In this document: positions 8,253 to 16,717 of the stretch, piece by piece
How positions within the stretch are numbered: position 1 is the stretch's first letter
How the letters are laid out: each line of letters begins with the position of its first letter
DNA from: an uncultured Spirochaetaceae bacterium
Lineage (GTDB): Bacteria > Spirochaetota > Spirochaetia > Sphaerochaetales > Sphaerochaetaceae
NCBI GenBank assembly: GCA_944389145.1
Contig: CALXLH010000014.1
Location: 82,279-146,278, forward strand
Length of the DNA: 64,000 nucleotides
Direction: 5' to 3'
Notes under the pieces: model-generated
The model's database searches: none
What the model saw: only the letters and a program-made list of their open reading frames with translations
Told to the model about the DNA's origin: nothing
Position numbers and translations under genes: made by a program

Positions 8253-9044
8253 TTACTTCCTGACCTCCAGGTACTCCTGATAGACCTGGGACCAGATAAG
8301 GTTCTTCAGCTCCAGGAAACGCGGACTCATCTTCGTCTCCTGATCACGAGGGTATGGGATATCGACATCGATGATGTCCTTTATGCGTCCCGGCCTGGCA
8401 CTCATTATCACGACGCGCTGTCCGAGGATAAGCGCCTCATCGACATCATGGGTGATGAAGAAGCACGTCTTCATCTCCTTCTCCCATGTATCGAGCAGTT
8501 CCTGCTGAAGCTGCGTCCTCGTCTGTGCATCCAGCGCTCCGAATGGCTCATCCATCAGCAGTACCTCGGGATTCGCGGCATAGGCCCTAGCGATGGCTAC
8601 CCTCTGCTTCATTCCGCCTGACAGCTCCTTGGGATAGTGATTGACGAACTTCTCAAGATCGACCATCTTGATGTACTTCATCGCTATCTCCTCAGCTTCC
8701 TCGCCCTTTATTCCCTTCATGTTAAGGCCGAACATTACGTTCTTCTTGACCGTGAGCCACGGGAAGAGCGCGTACTGCTGGAAGACCACTCCCCTGTCCG
8801 GTCCGGTGCCTGTAACGACCTTGCCATTGCATGTCACGGTACCGGAAGTAGGTTCCAGGAGCCCTGCTATTATGTTCAGTAGCGTCGACTTGCCGCATCC
8901 GGAGGGACCGACGACCGTTACGAACTCATTGTCCGCGATATCAAGATTGACGCCATTGAGAGCCACGACCTCACCGGTCCTTCCCATATAGGTCTTCTTG
9001 ACGTTGTCGATATGGACCTTTATATCTCTCTCTTCTCCTGCCAT
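8253..9044 (-). CDS. ABC transporter ATP-binding protein, SsuB/TauB-like
   Basis: The 263-residue ATPase has Walker A GPSGCGKST (about 47-55), Q-loop VVFQQYALFPW, signature LSGGMKQRVAIARAYA, Walker B LLMDEPFGALD and switch histidine FFITHDVDEAL. This is the standard order for nitrate/sulfonate/taurine importers. It energises uptake with the permease encoded directly upstream, whose frame it overlaps by 25 bases (9020-9044), which implies tight translational coupling. The SBP gene follows after 15 bases. Confidence 0.9.
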   Translation of the reverse strand: MAGEERDIKVHIDNVKKTYMGRTGEVVALNGVNLDIADNEFVTVVGPSGCGKSTLLNIIAGLLEPTSGTVTCNGKVVTGTGPDRGVVFQQYALFPWLTVKKNVMFGLNMKGIKGEEAEEIAMKYIKMVDLEKFVNHYPKELSGGMKQRVAIARAYAANPEVLLMDEPFGALDAQTRTQLQQELLDTWEKEMKTCFFITHDVDEALILGQRVVIMSARPGRIKDIIDVDIPYPRDQETKMSPRFLELKNLIWSQVYQEYLEVRK

Positions 9045-9820
9045 CCTGTCAGCTTCCTCTCTAAGAGCTTGATGATCTTCTCGACCGTGATGCCTATCAC
9101 GCCGATTATGATGATGTACAAGAGCATCGGAGCAGTCTCGAAGTTGTTGTTGAAGCTCCTTATCCTCATACCCAGTCCTGCGAATGCACCTGTCGACTCT
9201 GCCGCGATAAGCGTCGTGAGCGCAACTGATGCACCGAGCCTGATTGCCGTAAGCACGAACGGGAGCGATGCCGGAGCAAGGACGCGGATGAAGATATCCT
9301 TATCCCTGGCACCCAGCACGCGTGCCGCCTTGATCAGCGTCTCGTCGATATTTATGATTCCCTGATACATCGTTATGCACATGATCAGGAATGTCGCTAT
9401 CGTGATGACGATGATCTGCGGCCTTCTTCCTACTCCTGCCGCGATCACGATCAGCGGGACATATGCTAGAGGCGGGATGTTCCTGATGAACTGTATCCAT
9501 GGCTCGATGATGTTCCTTACAGGCTTATACCAGGCCATGAGTATGGCAACAGGAAGCGCTATCACGAAACCAAGGGCATAGCCAGCACCTACGCTTATAA
9601 GGCTTGAGGAAAGGTCCTTCCACAGGATACCTCTCTCTATCACGACAGGAATCTGGCTAAGGGTAACTATGACATTAGGGAATGAACGGGCTGTCTGGGG
9701 CAGCACGGACAGAAGCGTCCATAGCCCCAGGGCAACGGCAAGCGAGATCAGGAGCCATATGCGGCTCATGAGCTTTCCACCCTGCTTCCCTCCATTCTTC
9801 GTAAGACTCTTATCACCCAT
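9020..9820 (-). CDS. ABC transporter permease, SsuC/TauC-like
   Basis: A protein of 266 residues with about six transmembrane helices. The BPD_transp_1 EAA loop is visible as IDETLIKAARVLGARDKDIFIRVLAPASLPFV (split here by reading, about residues 160-190), the ATPase contact. The start at 9820 has GGAGG 9 bases upstream; the first 17 residues are polar (KSLTKNGGKQGGK), before the first helix. It is the first gene of a three-gene importer operon whose leader is described separately. Confidence 0.9.
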   Translation of the reverse strand: MGDKSLTKNGGKQGGKLMSRIWLLISLAVALGLWTLLSVLPQTARSFPNVIVTLSQIPVVIERGILWKDLSSSLISVGAGYALGFVIALPVAILMAWYKPVRNIIEPWIQFIRNIPPLAYVPLIVIAAGVGRRPQIIVITIATFLIMCITMYQGIINIDETLIKAARVLGARDKDIFIRVLAPASLPFVLTAIRLGASVALTTLIAAESTGAFAGLGMRIRSFNNNFETAPMLLYIIIIGVIGITVEKIIKLLERKLTGWQEKREI

Positions 9821-10041
9821 CAGATGGGCCTCCTTTCTCTTTCTAAGGAAAGGCTAACATCAATCAGCAACATTGGTAGGCTGAATTTTCTTACGCCTGC
9901 TACGCTCTTGCAGAGGGCGGGATATCATAGGCAAGGCTTGCCCATAAGAAGCATGGAGATCGGAATTATCTTCCTTATATGTATGAGATTATATGATTTG
10001 GAAAAGAAGGATAATCACAAGGCATCGATATCTCAGATGGA
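9821..10041 (-). promoter_or_regulatory. Leader/promoter region of the ABC importer operon
   Basis: No gene is visible in this roughly 220-bp interval. Read on the minus strand, a TATAAT element within CATATAATCTC (about 9988-9995) is the best -10 candidate, giving a leader of about 150 bases. The leader holds a tight dyad GGCAAG-G-CTTGCC (9930-9942) and a hairpin with arms around CTCT-TGC-AGAG (9905-9915). I compared it with TPP, guanidine-I and guanidine-II riboswitch consensus elements and found none. A structured leader or a protein-binding dyad is possible; nothing stronger can be claimed. Confidence 0.35.
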
Positions 10042-10066
10042 AGATGGGGCCTGTCTGGCCCCATCT
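10042..10066 (-). terminator. Rho-independent terminator of nrdAB
   Basis: A perfect 10-bp stem (AGATGGGGCC/GGCCCCATCT) with loop TGTCT starts one base after the nrdB stop codon at 10068-10070. On the minus strand it is followed by TTCCATCTG, so the U-tract is modest. Confidence 0.7.
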
Positions 10067-10067
10067 G

Positions 10068-11114
10068 TCAAAGATCATCCACCAGTGCCGTTGACTTTGC
10101 GTATGCGGTGCTGCGAGCCTCGAAGAAGTCCGTCTTGACCATGTTCGCATTGGAGTACTGAGACACCCATGCCATATCCTTCGGCTCTTCCTCGAATCCA
10201 GGATAGAGATTACCGAATCCGATGCTGCTCCACCTCAGATTGCCAAGATAATGGATATAGTCAGAGACCATCTTCCGCGTCAGCCCTGGGATATCATCAC
10301 CGATGACATACTCTCCCCAGGCAGCCTCCTGCCTCACGCCCTCCTCCATCATCTCCTTATATACGGAGACCTTATCGGGGGTGAAAAGCTCCGGCTCCTC
10401 CTTCTTCAGCTCAAGGATGATGTTCCTGAACAGCCAGAGATGCGTATTCTCATCGCGGTTTATGTACCTTATCTCCTGCGCGGATCCAGGCATCTTGCCA
10501 TTGCGCGAGAGATTATAGAAGAACATGAAGCCCGAATAGAAATAGATACCCTCGAGGATGAAGTTCGCCACCAGGACCTTCATCAGATGAAAGAGATCCC
10601 TGTTCTCGATGAAGTCATTATAGCAGCTGCCTATGAATGTATTGCGGCGGAGAAGATGCTCATCGGTCTTCCACTGGAAGAGGATATCATTGCGCTCATC
10701 GGGAGAGCAGATCGTATCGAGCATATAGGAATATGCCTGGCTATGAAGGCACTCCTGGAATGTCTGGATATGAAGGCAGAGCCCTACCTCATTGGCAGTT
10801 ATGTACTCAGTAACATTCGGCAGATTCGCCGTCTGCAGGCTATCCAGGAAGACGAGGAACGAGAGTATCTTGTCATATGCCGTACGCTCTGACGGCAGGA
10901 GGCGATGATAATCCTTCAGGTCCTGGGCAAGGTTTATCTCCTCAGGAACCCAGAAGTTGTTCATGGCCTGCCTGTACCAGTCAGATACCCAGCCATACTT
11001 CATGTTATTGAAGTCATTAAGGTTGGTCGTATTGCCTCCGACCATCCTCCTCTTCTCGACCTCGGTATCCCCATCAGGATTAAATAGGGGATTTCTCTTC
11101 AGCTCTTCCATCAT
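10068..11114 (-). CDS. nrdB: Class I ribonucleoside-diphosphate reductase, beta (radical) subunit
   Basis: This is the radical-generating subunit of ribonucleotide reductase (348 aa). The diiron ligands are all visible: Asp91 (FLDSL), Glu121 and His124 (TFQECLHS), Glu188 (ILEGIYFYSG), and Glu222/His225 (NRDENTHL). A tyrosine (Tyr128) sits four residues after His124, the position of the stable tyrosyl radical. The close chlamydial class Ic proteins, which the rest of the sequence resembles, have Phe there, so this is a Tyr-containing relative. I start it at the ATG at 11114, which has GAGGAGAAG in front and lies 8 bases from the nrdA stop. An upstream in-frame ATG lies inside nrdA. Confidence 0.93.
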   Translation of the reverse strand: MMEELKRNPLFNPDGDTEVEKRRMVGGNTTNLNDFNNMKYGWVSDWYRQAMNNFWVPEEINLAQDLKDYHRLLPSERTAYDKILSFLVFLDSLQTANLPNVTEYITANEVGLCLHIQTFQECLHSQAYSYMLDTICSPDERNDILFQWKTDEHLLRRNTFIGSCYNDFIENRDLFHLMKVLVANFILEGIYFYSGFMFFYNLSRNGKMPGSAQEIRYINRDENTHLWLFRNIILELKKEEPELFTPDKVSVYKEMMEEGVRQEAAWGEYVIGDDIPGLTRKMVSDYIHYLGNLRWSSIGFGNLYPGFEEEPKDMAWVSQYSNANMVKTDFFEARSTAYAKSTALVDDL

Positions 11115-11121
11115 CTTCTCC

Positions 11122-13638
11122 TCAGCTTGAGCAGCTCTCGCACTCCTCGACCTCAAGGCTCTTGGAGCGGACATAATAGATCGTCTTGACATGGCTCTTC
11201 CACGCAAGGATGTACAGGTCCAGTACCTGTCTCATCGTATAGTCATTCGTTATATAGAGATTCATCGACTGCGCCTGATCGATATGGCGCTGCCTCACGC
11301 CCTCAGCACGAACAGACCAGCTCTGATCCATCTGATACGCTGACTTGTAGTACCACCATGTCGCAGGAGAAAGCTCCGGAGCGACCCGAGGAAGCATGCT
11401 ACCCTTCTTCTCCTCATAGAAGAAACGCTGCATCACAGGATCCACTCCTGCTGTCGTCCCGGAAAGGATGGATGTCGATGAGGTCGGAGCGATTGCCAGG
11501 AGATATGCATTCCTCATGCCTCGCTCATGGACCTTCCTCTTCAGCTCCTGCCACTGAGGGGATGTGTAGCCGCGGCGCTCGAAGAAGAGGCCGGTGTCCC
11601 ACTCGGAACCTTCGAAACAGCTATAGCTTCCCTTCTCCATGGCAAGCTCCGATGATTCCTCGATCGCGGCATAGGCTATCGTCTCAAAGACCTCATCAAC
11701 GAACCTAAGATGCTCCTCGCTCTCCCAGCGCACGCCGTTCTTGGCAAGCATATGATGATAGCCGGAGACTCCGAGCCCTATCGAGCGATAGCGCTCATTC
11801 GTGATCTGGGCATATGGAACGGGATAGAAATTGAGGGTTATGACGTTATCGAGGGCGCGGACGACGGTCTTTACAAGCGCGGAAAGCCTCTCCTTATCCC
11901 GGACATCGACGTTCCCTAGGCATATCGACGCCAGATTGCAGACGACGAAGTCTCCCGGGTGGGTCTTCTGCACGACGATGGTATCACCATCCTCATCCTT
12001 CACCTCCACCGACTCCGCCTCTATCTCTGACATGTTCTGCGCTATCTCCGTACAGAGGTTGGAGGAATAGATCATCCCCTTGTGCTTGTTGGGATTCATC
12101 CTGTTCACCTCATCACGGTTGAACGTGAAGGGTGTTCCAGTCTCGACGGCGCTCTTGAGTATCAGGCGCACCAGGTCCTTCAGGAGCATCGATCGCTTTG
12201 ATATCCTATTGTCCCTGACGCAATCGAGGTATCGTTCCGTCCACTCCTCTCCGTAGGAATCCTCAAGATGATAGCCCTTTACGGTGAATATCTCATGAGG
12301 ACACATCATGTACCACATCTGGTCGAGGCTCTCGGAACAGAGCTGCCAGAAGTAATCGGGATAGCAGATGGCTGGGAACACGTCATGGGCCTTCATCCTG
12401 TCATCACCATTGTTGGTACGCAGATTCAGGAACTCCGGAAGATCCTTATGCCACACATCAAGGTATACCGCAACGGCTCCTGCCCTTACCCCCAGCTGAT
12501 CGACGGCCACGGCCGTGTCATTGACGAGCCTGATCCATCGTATCACACCTCCGGCAGCTCCCTCGAAGCCACGGATAGCCGATCCATTGGCCCTTACCTT
12601 GCCGAAGTACATGCCCATACCGCCTCCGAACTTGGAGACCTTGGCGAAGTTGTCCAATGAGCGATAGATGCCATCGAGAGAATCAGGGACGGTATCGATG
12701 AAACATGAGGAAAGCTGATGGATGGGCTTGCGGGCATTGGCAAGCGTAGGGGTAGCCATCGTCACCTCCATCCGTGAGAGCATGTCATAGAACGCCCTTA
12801 CCATCTCCATGCGCCTTTCCTTCTCTGGGAGAGCGAGATGAAGCGCGATGCCGAGGAACATCTCCTGCGGTGTCTCCATCGGCTCATGGCGATGGGTATG
12901 TATCAAATAGCGCCTGATAAGGAGATCAAGGCCCGAGTATGTGAAGAGCTTGTCCCTTTCCTCATCGATATACCCCGCAGCCTCCTCGATCTCAGCCTTG
13001 GAATAGCCCTCCTTGATATAGGCCCCATAAAGGCCTTCATCGGTAAGATAGCAGAGCTTCTCATAGAATGATCCTATGCCCTTCTCGGCAAGACGCCTTG
13101 ACAGGGAACGTCGGAAGGAGAAGAGAAGGAAGCGTGATGCGATGAATTCCCAGCGAGGAGCCTGAGGGCCGGTCAGCTCCACCGCGGCCCTGATGATCGC
13201 CTCCGCCTCCTCTTCCTCAGACATGCCTGGCTTCGAGAAGGATATGAGCTTATCAGCAAGGATCGAGAGCGAGTAGCCATCCTCCGGGAAATCATGCTGT
13301 ATCCCTGCCAGCACCGGCTCCAGGGACTTATCGCTGAAATGCTCCAGTATCCTCGCCCTCTCCTTCCTCCGCTGCGTACGCGCGTTGCGGAAGAGGATGA
13401 AGCTCTTGGCGGCCTGGAACTCTCCGGAAGCCATCAGGACCTCCTCGACGATATCCTGTATCTCCTCCACCGCCCAGCTTCCATCCCCTCCGAGACGGCG
13501 CGATACCTCCTCCGCAAGGCTGATGGGAAGATCATGGGAATAATCACCTCCCGTACTCTCCAGCGACTTACGTATCGCATTGGCTATCTTGTTGATATCA
13601 AAGGCTTCCCTTCGACCATCTCTCTTGATTATCTCCAT
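11122..13638 (-). CDS. nrdA: Class I ribonucleoside-diphosphate reductase, alpha (catalytic) subunit
   Basis: The 838-residue catalytic subunit reduces ribonucleoside diphosphates. An ATP-cone allosteric domain occupies about residues 1-90. The active site is recognisable: Cys312 (LSSCFIDT), the NLCTE motif with radical Cys529 and Glu531, and the partner Cys573 (ASICLGN). The C-terminal tail ends CESCSS, giving the redox-shuttling cysteine pair that passes electrons from thioredoxin or glutaredoxin. nrdB follows after 8 bases. Upstream lie a promoter and a paired NrdR box, so the operon is expected to be repressed by NrdR when dATP is plentiful. Confidence 0.95.
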   Translation of the reverse strand: MEIIKRDGRREAFDINKIANAIRKSLESTGGDYSHDLPISLAEEVSRRLGGDGSWAVEEIQDIVEEVLMASGEFQAAKSFILFRNARTQRRKERARILEHFSDKSLEPVLAGIQHDFPEDGYSLSILADKLISFSKPGMSEEEEAEAIIRAAVELTGPQAPRWEFIASRFLLFSFRRSLSRRLAEKGIGSFYEKLCYLTDEGLYGAYIKEGYSKAEIEEAAGYIDEERDKLFTYSGLDLLIRRYLIHTHRHEPMETPQEMFLGIALHLALPEKERRMEMVRAFYDMLSRMEVTMATPTLANARKPIHQLSSCFIDTVPDSLDGIYRSLDNFAKVSKFGGGMGMYFGKVRANGSAIRGFEGAAGGVIRWIRLVNDTAVAVDQLGVRAGAVAVYLDVWHKDLPEFLNLRTNNGDDRMKAHDVFPAICYPDYFWQLCSESLDQMWYMMCPHEIFTVKGYHLEDSYGEEWTERYLDCVRDNRISKRSMLLKDLVRLILKSAVETGTPFTFNRDEVNRMNPNKHKGMIYSSNLCTEIAQNMSEIEAESVEVKDEDGDTIVVQKTHPGDFVVCNLASICLGNVDVRDKERLSALVKTVVRALDNVITLNFYPVPYAQITNERYRSIGLGVSGYHHMLAKNGVRWESEEHLRFVDEVFETIAYAAIEESSELAMEKGSYSCFEGSEWDTGLFFERRGYTSPQWQELKRKVHERGMRNAYLLAIAPTSSTSILSGTTAGVDPVMQRFFYEEKKGSMLPRVAPELSPATWWYYKSAYQMDQSWSVRAEGVRQRHIDQAQSMNLYITNDYTMRQVLDLYILAWKSHVKTIYYVRSKSLEVEECESCSS

Positions 13639-13645
13639 GGCTACT

Positions 13646-13692
13646 CCACTACAAATACTGTAATCATGATCGAATCACGCAAGATATTGCGT
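13646..13692 (-). promoter_or_regulatory. Paired NrdR boxes upstream of nrdAB
   Basis: Two 16-bp elements fit the NrdR consensus acaCwAtATaTwGtgt. Box 1 (13677-13692) is ACGCAAGATATTGCGT, a perfect dyad matching 13 of 16 positions. Box 2 (13646-13661) is CCACTACAAATACTGT, matching 12 of 16. Their centres are 31 bp apart, the three-helical-turn spacing typical of NrdR operators. Box 1 starts about where transcription should begin and box 2 covers the nrdA ribosome-binding site, so repression at initiation is expected. Confidence 0.7.
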
Positions 13693-13699
13693 ACGCCTA

Positions 13700-13728
13700 T
13701 ACATACCAGATAATCGGGATACAGGCAA
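13700..13728 (-). promoter_or_regulatory. Promoter of nrdAB
   Basis: On the minus strand TTGCCT (13728-13723), a 17-bp spacer and TATGTA (13705-13700) form a sigma-70-like promoter. The inferred start point falls at about 13693, at the edge of the first NrdR box. Confidence 0.5.
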
Positions 13729-13860
13729 CAGGGAACCGACGATACGTACCCAATCCCTTCTGCCGGCCGAGTCATCTCATGGCAAGCACATCCGAGAACT
13801 CAAATTAGAAAATCGGATACGGATAATATAATCATGGCAAAGTTGAAAAACCTTAATAAT

Positions 13861-14259
13861 TCAAGAATCATTATCCAAGAACTCAGCAGGCGTGCATATA
13901 AGCACATCTCCGATATTACCCAGTGATAATAGATCCTTATCTCCTGAGACAATGTACTTACAATGAGCATCTATAGCACACGAGATGAACTTATCATCAT
14001 CAGGATCACGACAGACCCTTATTTCCGATGAAGGGATAATGACCTTAAATAGCATGAGAATCTCATTTACGAGCTGTTGCCTCAAGCGTGGAGGATATTT
14101 CCCTGATATCCTATCGATGACATCGCGATATTCATCCCAGATATCAGGAGACACATATGCCTCGTTCTGCCTTGATATGACCGTCTGCAGTACTTGCAAA
14201 GGAGGTCCTCCAAAGAAGATCGCCGATATCAGCACATTTGTATCAATCACGATTCTCAT
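13861..14259 (-). CDS. PIN-domain ribonuclease toxin
   Basis: A 132-residue single-domain protein of the PIN_3/COG1569 kind. The acidic metal-binding residues are visible: Asp5 (IDTNVLISA), a Glu in the second helix (DEYRDVI), and the DPDDDKF plus SGDKDLL motifs that provide the later aspartates. These proteins cleave RNA as toxins of type II modules. Its ATG overlaps the stop of the AbrB-type antitoxin (ATGA, 14256-14259). The codon use and lower GC around 13.8-14.6 kb differ from the neighbours, which suggests acquisition. Confidence 0.85.
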   Translation of the reverse strand: MRIVIDTNVLISAIFFGGPPLQVLQTVISRQNEAYVSPDIWDEYRDVIDRISGKYPPRLRQQLVNEILMLFKVIIPSSEIRVCRDPDDDKFISCAIDAHCKYIVSGDKDLLSLGNIGDVLICTPAEFLDNDS

Positions 14260-14528
14260 GTGGATTCTTTCCTGGCCTTTCTCGACTCCATTATCGCCGA
14301 TTCGATATCTGCCTCAGTAAAACCTTCTTCCCTTGCGTATTCCCTAGCCTTTTCAAGTACAGATAGGAGGCTCTCCTCAGAAGGAAGCTCGACAGGCTTC
14401 AGGATGATATTCTCACCGTCAGAATAAATCATAAGCCTGCTGCCTTCCTTTATGGACAATGCCTTACGATAGCTGACAGGAATCGAAATCTGCCCTTTTG
14501 ATGAGACGGATACAAGCTGCATATTCAT
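14256..14528 (-). CDS. AbrB/MazE-family antitoxin
   Basis: The 90-residue antitoxin starts with a swapped-hairpin SpoVT-AbrB DNA-binding domain (VSSKGQISIPVSYRKALSI, followed by LMIYSDGENIILKP). It ends in a charged helix (EKAREYAREEGFTEADIESA) that should wrap the toxin. GGAGGAG lies 5 bases before the ATG. It is encoded first, as usual for type II modules, and a dyad that looks like its operator sits just upstream. Confidence 0.85.
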   Translation of the reverse strand: MNMQLVSVSSKGQISIPVSYRKALSIKEGSRLMIYSDGENIILKPVELPSEESLLSVLEKAREYAREEGFTEADIESAIMESRKARKEST

Positions 14529-14543
14529 CAGTACTCCTCCAAA

Positions 14544-14558
14544 GTAAGAATATCTTAC
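14544..14558 (-). promoter_or_regulatory. Autoregulatory operator of the AbrB/PIN module
   Basis: GTAAGA-ATA-TCTTAC is a perfect dyad just upstream of the antitoxin RBS. It extends imperfectly to nine-base arms (AAGGTAAGA/TCTTACTTT on the minus strand). AbrB/MazE-type antitoxins normally repress their own promoter by binding such palindromes. The role is inferred from position. Confidence 0.5.
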
Positions 14559-14582
14559 CTTCCTTATTCAAAGGATAATCGT

Positions 14583-14954
14583 ATGAGATGGATAAAACAA
14601 TCATCCGAATGGAAAAAGATTAACCTCAAGAATCTGGAAATAGAAAACGAGGGAATGGCAATACTCTCCAGAAGCCTGCCAAAGGCATGGGAAAGAAGCT
14701 CGTCATATCCTTTGACGCTTGATGCCTCCTCGCTAATCAGCGATTATATTGCCATGAGTATTTTCTGGTCAGTAATAGGCGCGGCGCTCCTCTTCATGGC
14801 AGCGACGGTCGCCACGCATCTTGCGACGCTGAAGACGAATGCGAAGAGATATGAGAGGAAGAAAGCCGAAGAGCTTGAGCCTCTTGAGGATAAGTGCGGT
14901 GATGAGATCGCGGCCATCAACGCGATAAGGGAGAGGATAAGATGCTTACGCTGA
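14583..14954 (+). CDS. Hypothetical single-pass membrane protein
   Basis: This protein of 123 residues has a polar N-terminal half, one transmembrane helix (about 58-80, SIFWSVIGAALLFMAATVA) and a charged helical tail (NAKRYERKKAEELEPLEDK). I do not recognise a family. AAAGGA lies 7 bases before the ATG. The downstream gene starts inside its last codons (overlap 14942-14954), so the two are co-translated. It is divergent from the toxin-antitoxin pair. Confidence 0.55.
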   Translation: MRWIKQSSEWKKINLKNLEIENEGMAILSRSLPKAWERSSSYPLTLDASSLISDYIAMSIFWSVIGAALLFMAATVATHLATLKTNAKRYERKKAEELEPLEDKCGDEIAAINAIRERIRCLR

Positions 14955-15244
14955 TCATACTTGCAGCTGGAATCATAGCCGGCATCATCCTAGGCGCCTG
15001 GCTTTCGAATATAGAGTCCAGGAGCAGGTTCGCAAGGCTTGAAGAGGATATAGCAAAGGAAAAGGAAGAGCTCGACTGCCTGCGATCGATAAAGGCAAGG
15101 CTTGAAGCGGAGCATGAGAAGCTATCTAAGGATAAGGAAGCTGGATTCTCAGACCTTACTGAAGAGGAATGGAACGTGATACGCCCATTCCTCTCACAGC
15201 CACGGCTACGCAGCACGAAGCTGTATCAGGATAGCAGGAATTGA
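14942..15244 (+). CDS. Hypothetical membrane-anchored coiled-coil protein
   Basis: A 100-residue protein with an N-terminal transmembrane anchor (LTLIILAAGIIAGIILGAWL), then a heptad-rich segment (about 25-62, ARLEEDIAKEKEELDCLRSI onward) and a polar tail. No domain is recognised. The gene overlaps the preceding membrane protein gene and has GGATAAG before its ATG. Together the two look like small partners that meet at the membrane through coiled coils. This is inference from architecture only. Confidence 0.55.
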   Translation: MLTLIILAAGIIAGIILGAWLSNIESRSRFARLEEDIAKEKEELDCLRSIKARLEAEHEKLSKDKEAGFSDLTEEEWNVIRPFLSQPRLRSTKLYQDSRN

Positions 15245-15247
15245 CAG

Positions 15248-15275
15248 AAGCAAGGCCGGATCGCCCGGCCTGCTT
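15248..15275. terminator. Bidirectional terminator between convergent genes
   Basis: AGGCCGG/CCGGCCT (15253-15271) with a 5-base loop is extended by AAGC/GCTT flanks around one bulged base. It is followed on the plus strand by TTTCCT. It lies between the coiled-coil gene and the convergent LarA-like gene that ends at 15281. Confidence 0.6.
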
Positions 15276-15280
15276 TCCTA

Positions 15281-16717
15281 TCAGTCAGCCATGCAGAGAT
15301 GCACCGCAGCCCTTGTGAATGTCTCAGGGAGGGCAAGTATCGATGGATTCTCCGGAAGATACTTCTTCATCGCATCCTCAAGCGCGCTCTCGAATGTCGG
15401 CCGAGTCTTCATTCCCATACCCCTCGCATAGCCCGGATCCTGCGCTCCTACGATGTAGATCGCAGCCGTATTCATCTCTGCGATATGCGCAGAGCTTATC
15501 ATCGAGAATCCGTGGAACGGATGGAAGGCATTGGTATACCTATACTTCCTGATATACTCCTCATTCGTGGCATAGTACTCACCCAGCCTGTTCATGTCAG
15601 GGAGCGTATTCATCCTGTCATGCTGGAAGTCCGCATACATCTGCCTCGTATAAGGCCATAGCTCATCATGGAAGTAGCCATTGCAGAGAGATGAGCAGAT
15701 GATGACGCACCTGTCGCTCATGATCCTCTTATGCCTTACCACCTGCGCGCTTATCGCCTGCATCAGCATTATCGGATTGGTTCCCATGCCTTCGCCATAA
15801 TGGAAGAACTGCGGCATGCCGAAGACCAGCACGTCATACTTCTTCCTGGCCCAGTGGACGTAGGTGCGCTTATCGGCATCGACCCACGAAAGGGGCATCA
15901 TCTCCTTAGCGTATCCAGACCATATCGAGATCTGACGGCTCCTGGTGTCGAGCACGGCATCACAGCAGAAGAACTTCTTACCCATCATCTTCTCCATGTG
16001 CATGCCGATCTCATTGAACTTCGTGCGCATGAGAGACTCTCCTGAGACAGGAGTGAAATCAGGCCGGTGCATTACCTCTGGCACATGATGGGAAGCTATG
16101 CTTCTCCAGTGCGTTATGCCTGTCGCACAGTGCTTGTAGCCACCGGAATAGCCTCCATATGGATTACCCTGCACATGGCCGATCAGGATAGCGACATCGG
16201 AGTCGTATACATACTTGTTCATCAGGACCGGATCTCCCCTGTCGGTCGTTCCTAGATCCACGAGATGATCATAGTCCTCGCTGTCATGGTTTATGATCTG
16301 ATGCGTAGGATAGAACTGCGAGAACAGCTCATCGCCAAGGACGTTCCTGATCTCCTCCACGGTATTCTTCCTATGAAGCCCGTTAGAGCAGATGAGAAGT
16401 ATATCCTTCTTCTCCACCCCGGCCTTGTAAAGCTCCTCAAGGATAAGGCGGATAGAGATCTTGCGATGGCTTGTCGCCTGCTCGCCGCCCTTGACCCTGT
16501 CAGGGAAGACGATGGTAACCTTGCTGCCCTTATGCGCCAGCTGGTCAAGCCTCTCCATGCCTATGGGATTGCGTATGGACCTCAGCGTCTCCTCCTCCAG
16601 CCTATCCTCAGGGATATATGGAGGATCAGGAACGGTCTCTCCCGGAATGAATATATCGGTCGTGTCCGGAAGGACCGCGCTCATCTTTCCCTGCCCATAT
16701 TCGAATTCAAGCTTCAT
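15281..16717 (-). CDS. LarA-family (nickel-pincer racemase/epimerase-like) protein
   Basis: The 478-residue protein belongs to the lactate racemase LarA superfamily. Catalytic-type residues are present: His115 (NGLHRKN, LarA His108), His181 (IGHVQGN, His174) and Lys195 in GGYSGGYKHCATG, where LarA Lys184 tethers the nickel-pincer cofactor. The spacing between the last two is four residues longer than in canonical LarA, and the GGGRKS motif is replaced, so the substrate probably differs. Known LarA homologues act on lactate, malate, other 2-hydroxy acids or gluconate. It ends the LacI operon, overlapping the TIM-like gene (ATGA), so a sugar-acid or phosphoglycerate-like substrate is a reasonable inference. 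No cofactor-maturation genes (larB, larC, larE) occur in the window. Confidence 0.75.
   Translation of the reverse strand: MKLEFEYGQGKMSAVLPDTTDIFIPGETVPDPPYIPEDRLEEETLRSIRNPIGMERLDQLAHKGSKVTIVFPDRVKGGEQATSHRKISIRLILEELYKAGVEKKDILLICSNGLHRKNTVEEIRNVLGDELFSQFYPTHQIINHDSEDYDHLVDLGTTDRGDPVLMNKYVYDSDVAILIGHVQGNPYGGYSGGYKHCATGITHWRSIASHHVPEVMHRPDFTPVSGESLMRTKFNEIGMHMEKMMGKKFFCCDAVLDTRSRQISIWSGYAKEMMPLSWVDADKRTYVHWARKKYDVLVFGMPQFFHYGEGMGTNPIMLMQAISAQVVRHKRIMSDRCVIICSSLCNGYFHDELWPYTRQMYADFQHDRMNTLPDMNRLGEYYATNEEYIRKYRYTNAFHPFHGFSMISSAHIAEMNTAAIYIVGAQDPGYARGMGMKTRPTFESALEDAMKKYLPENPSILALPETFTRAAVHLCMAD

Noticed and set aside
9821..10041. Possible TPP or guanidine riboswitch in the leader of the SsuABC-like operon
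   Set aside because: The leader is long and has hairpins, but none of the conserved TPP (CUGAGA, CCUGA...GGAU) or guanidine-I/II elements could be found.
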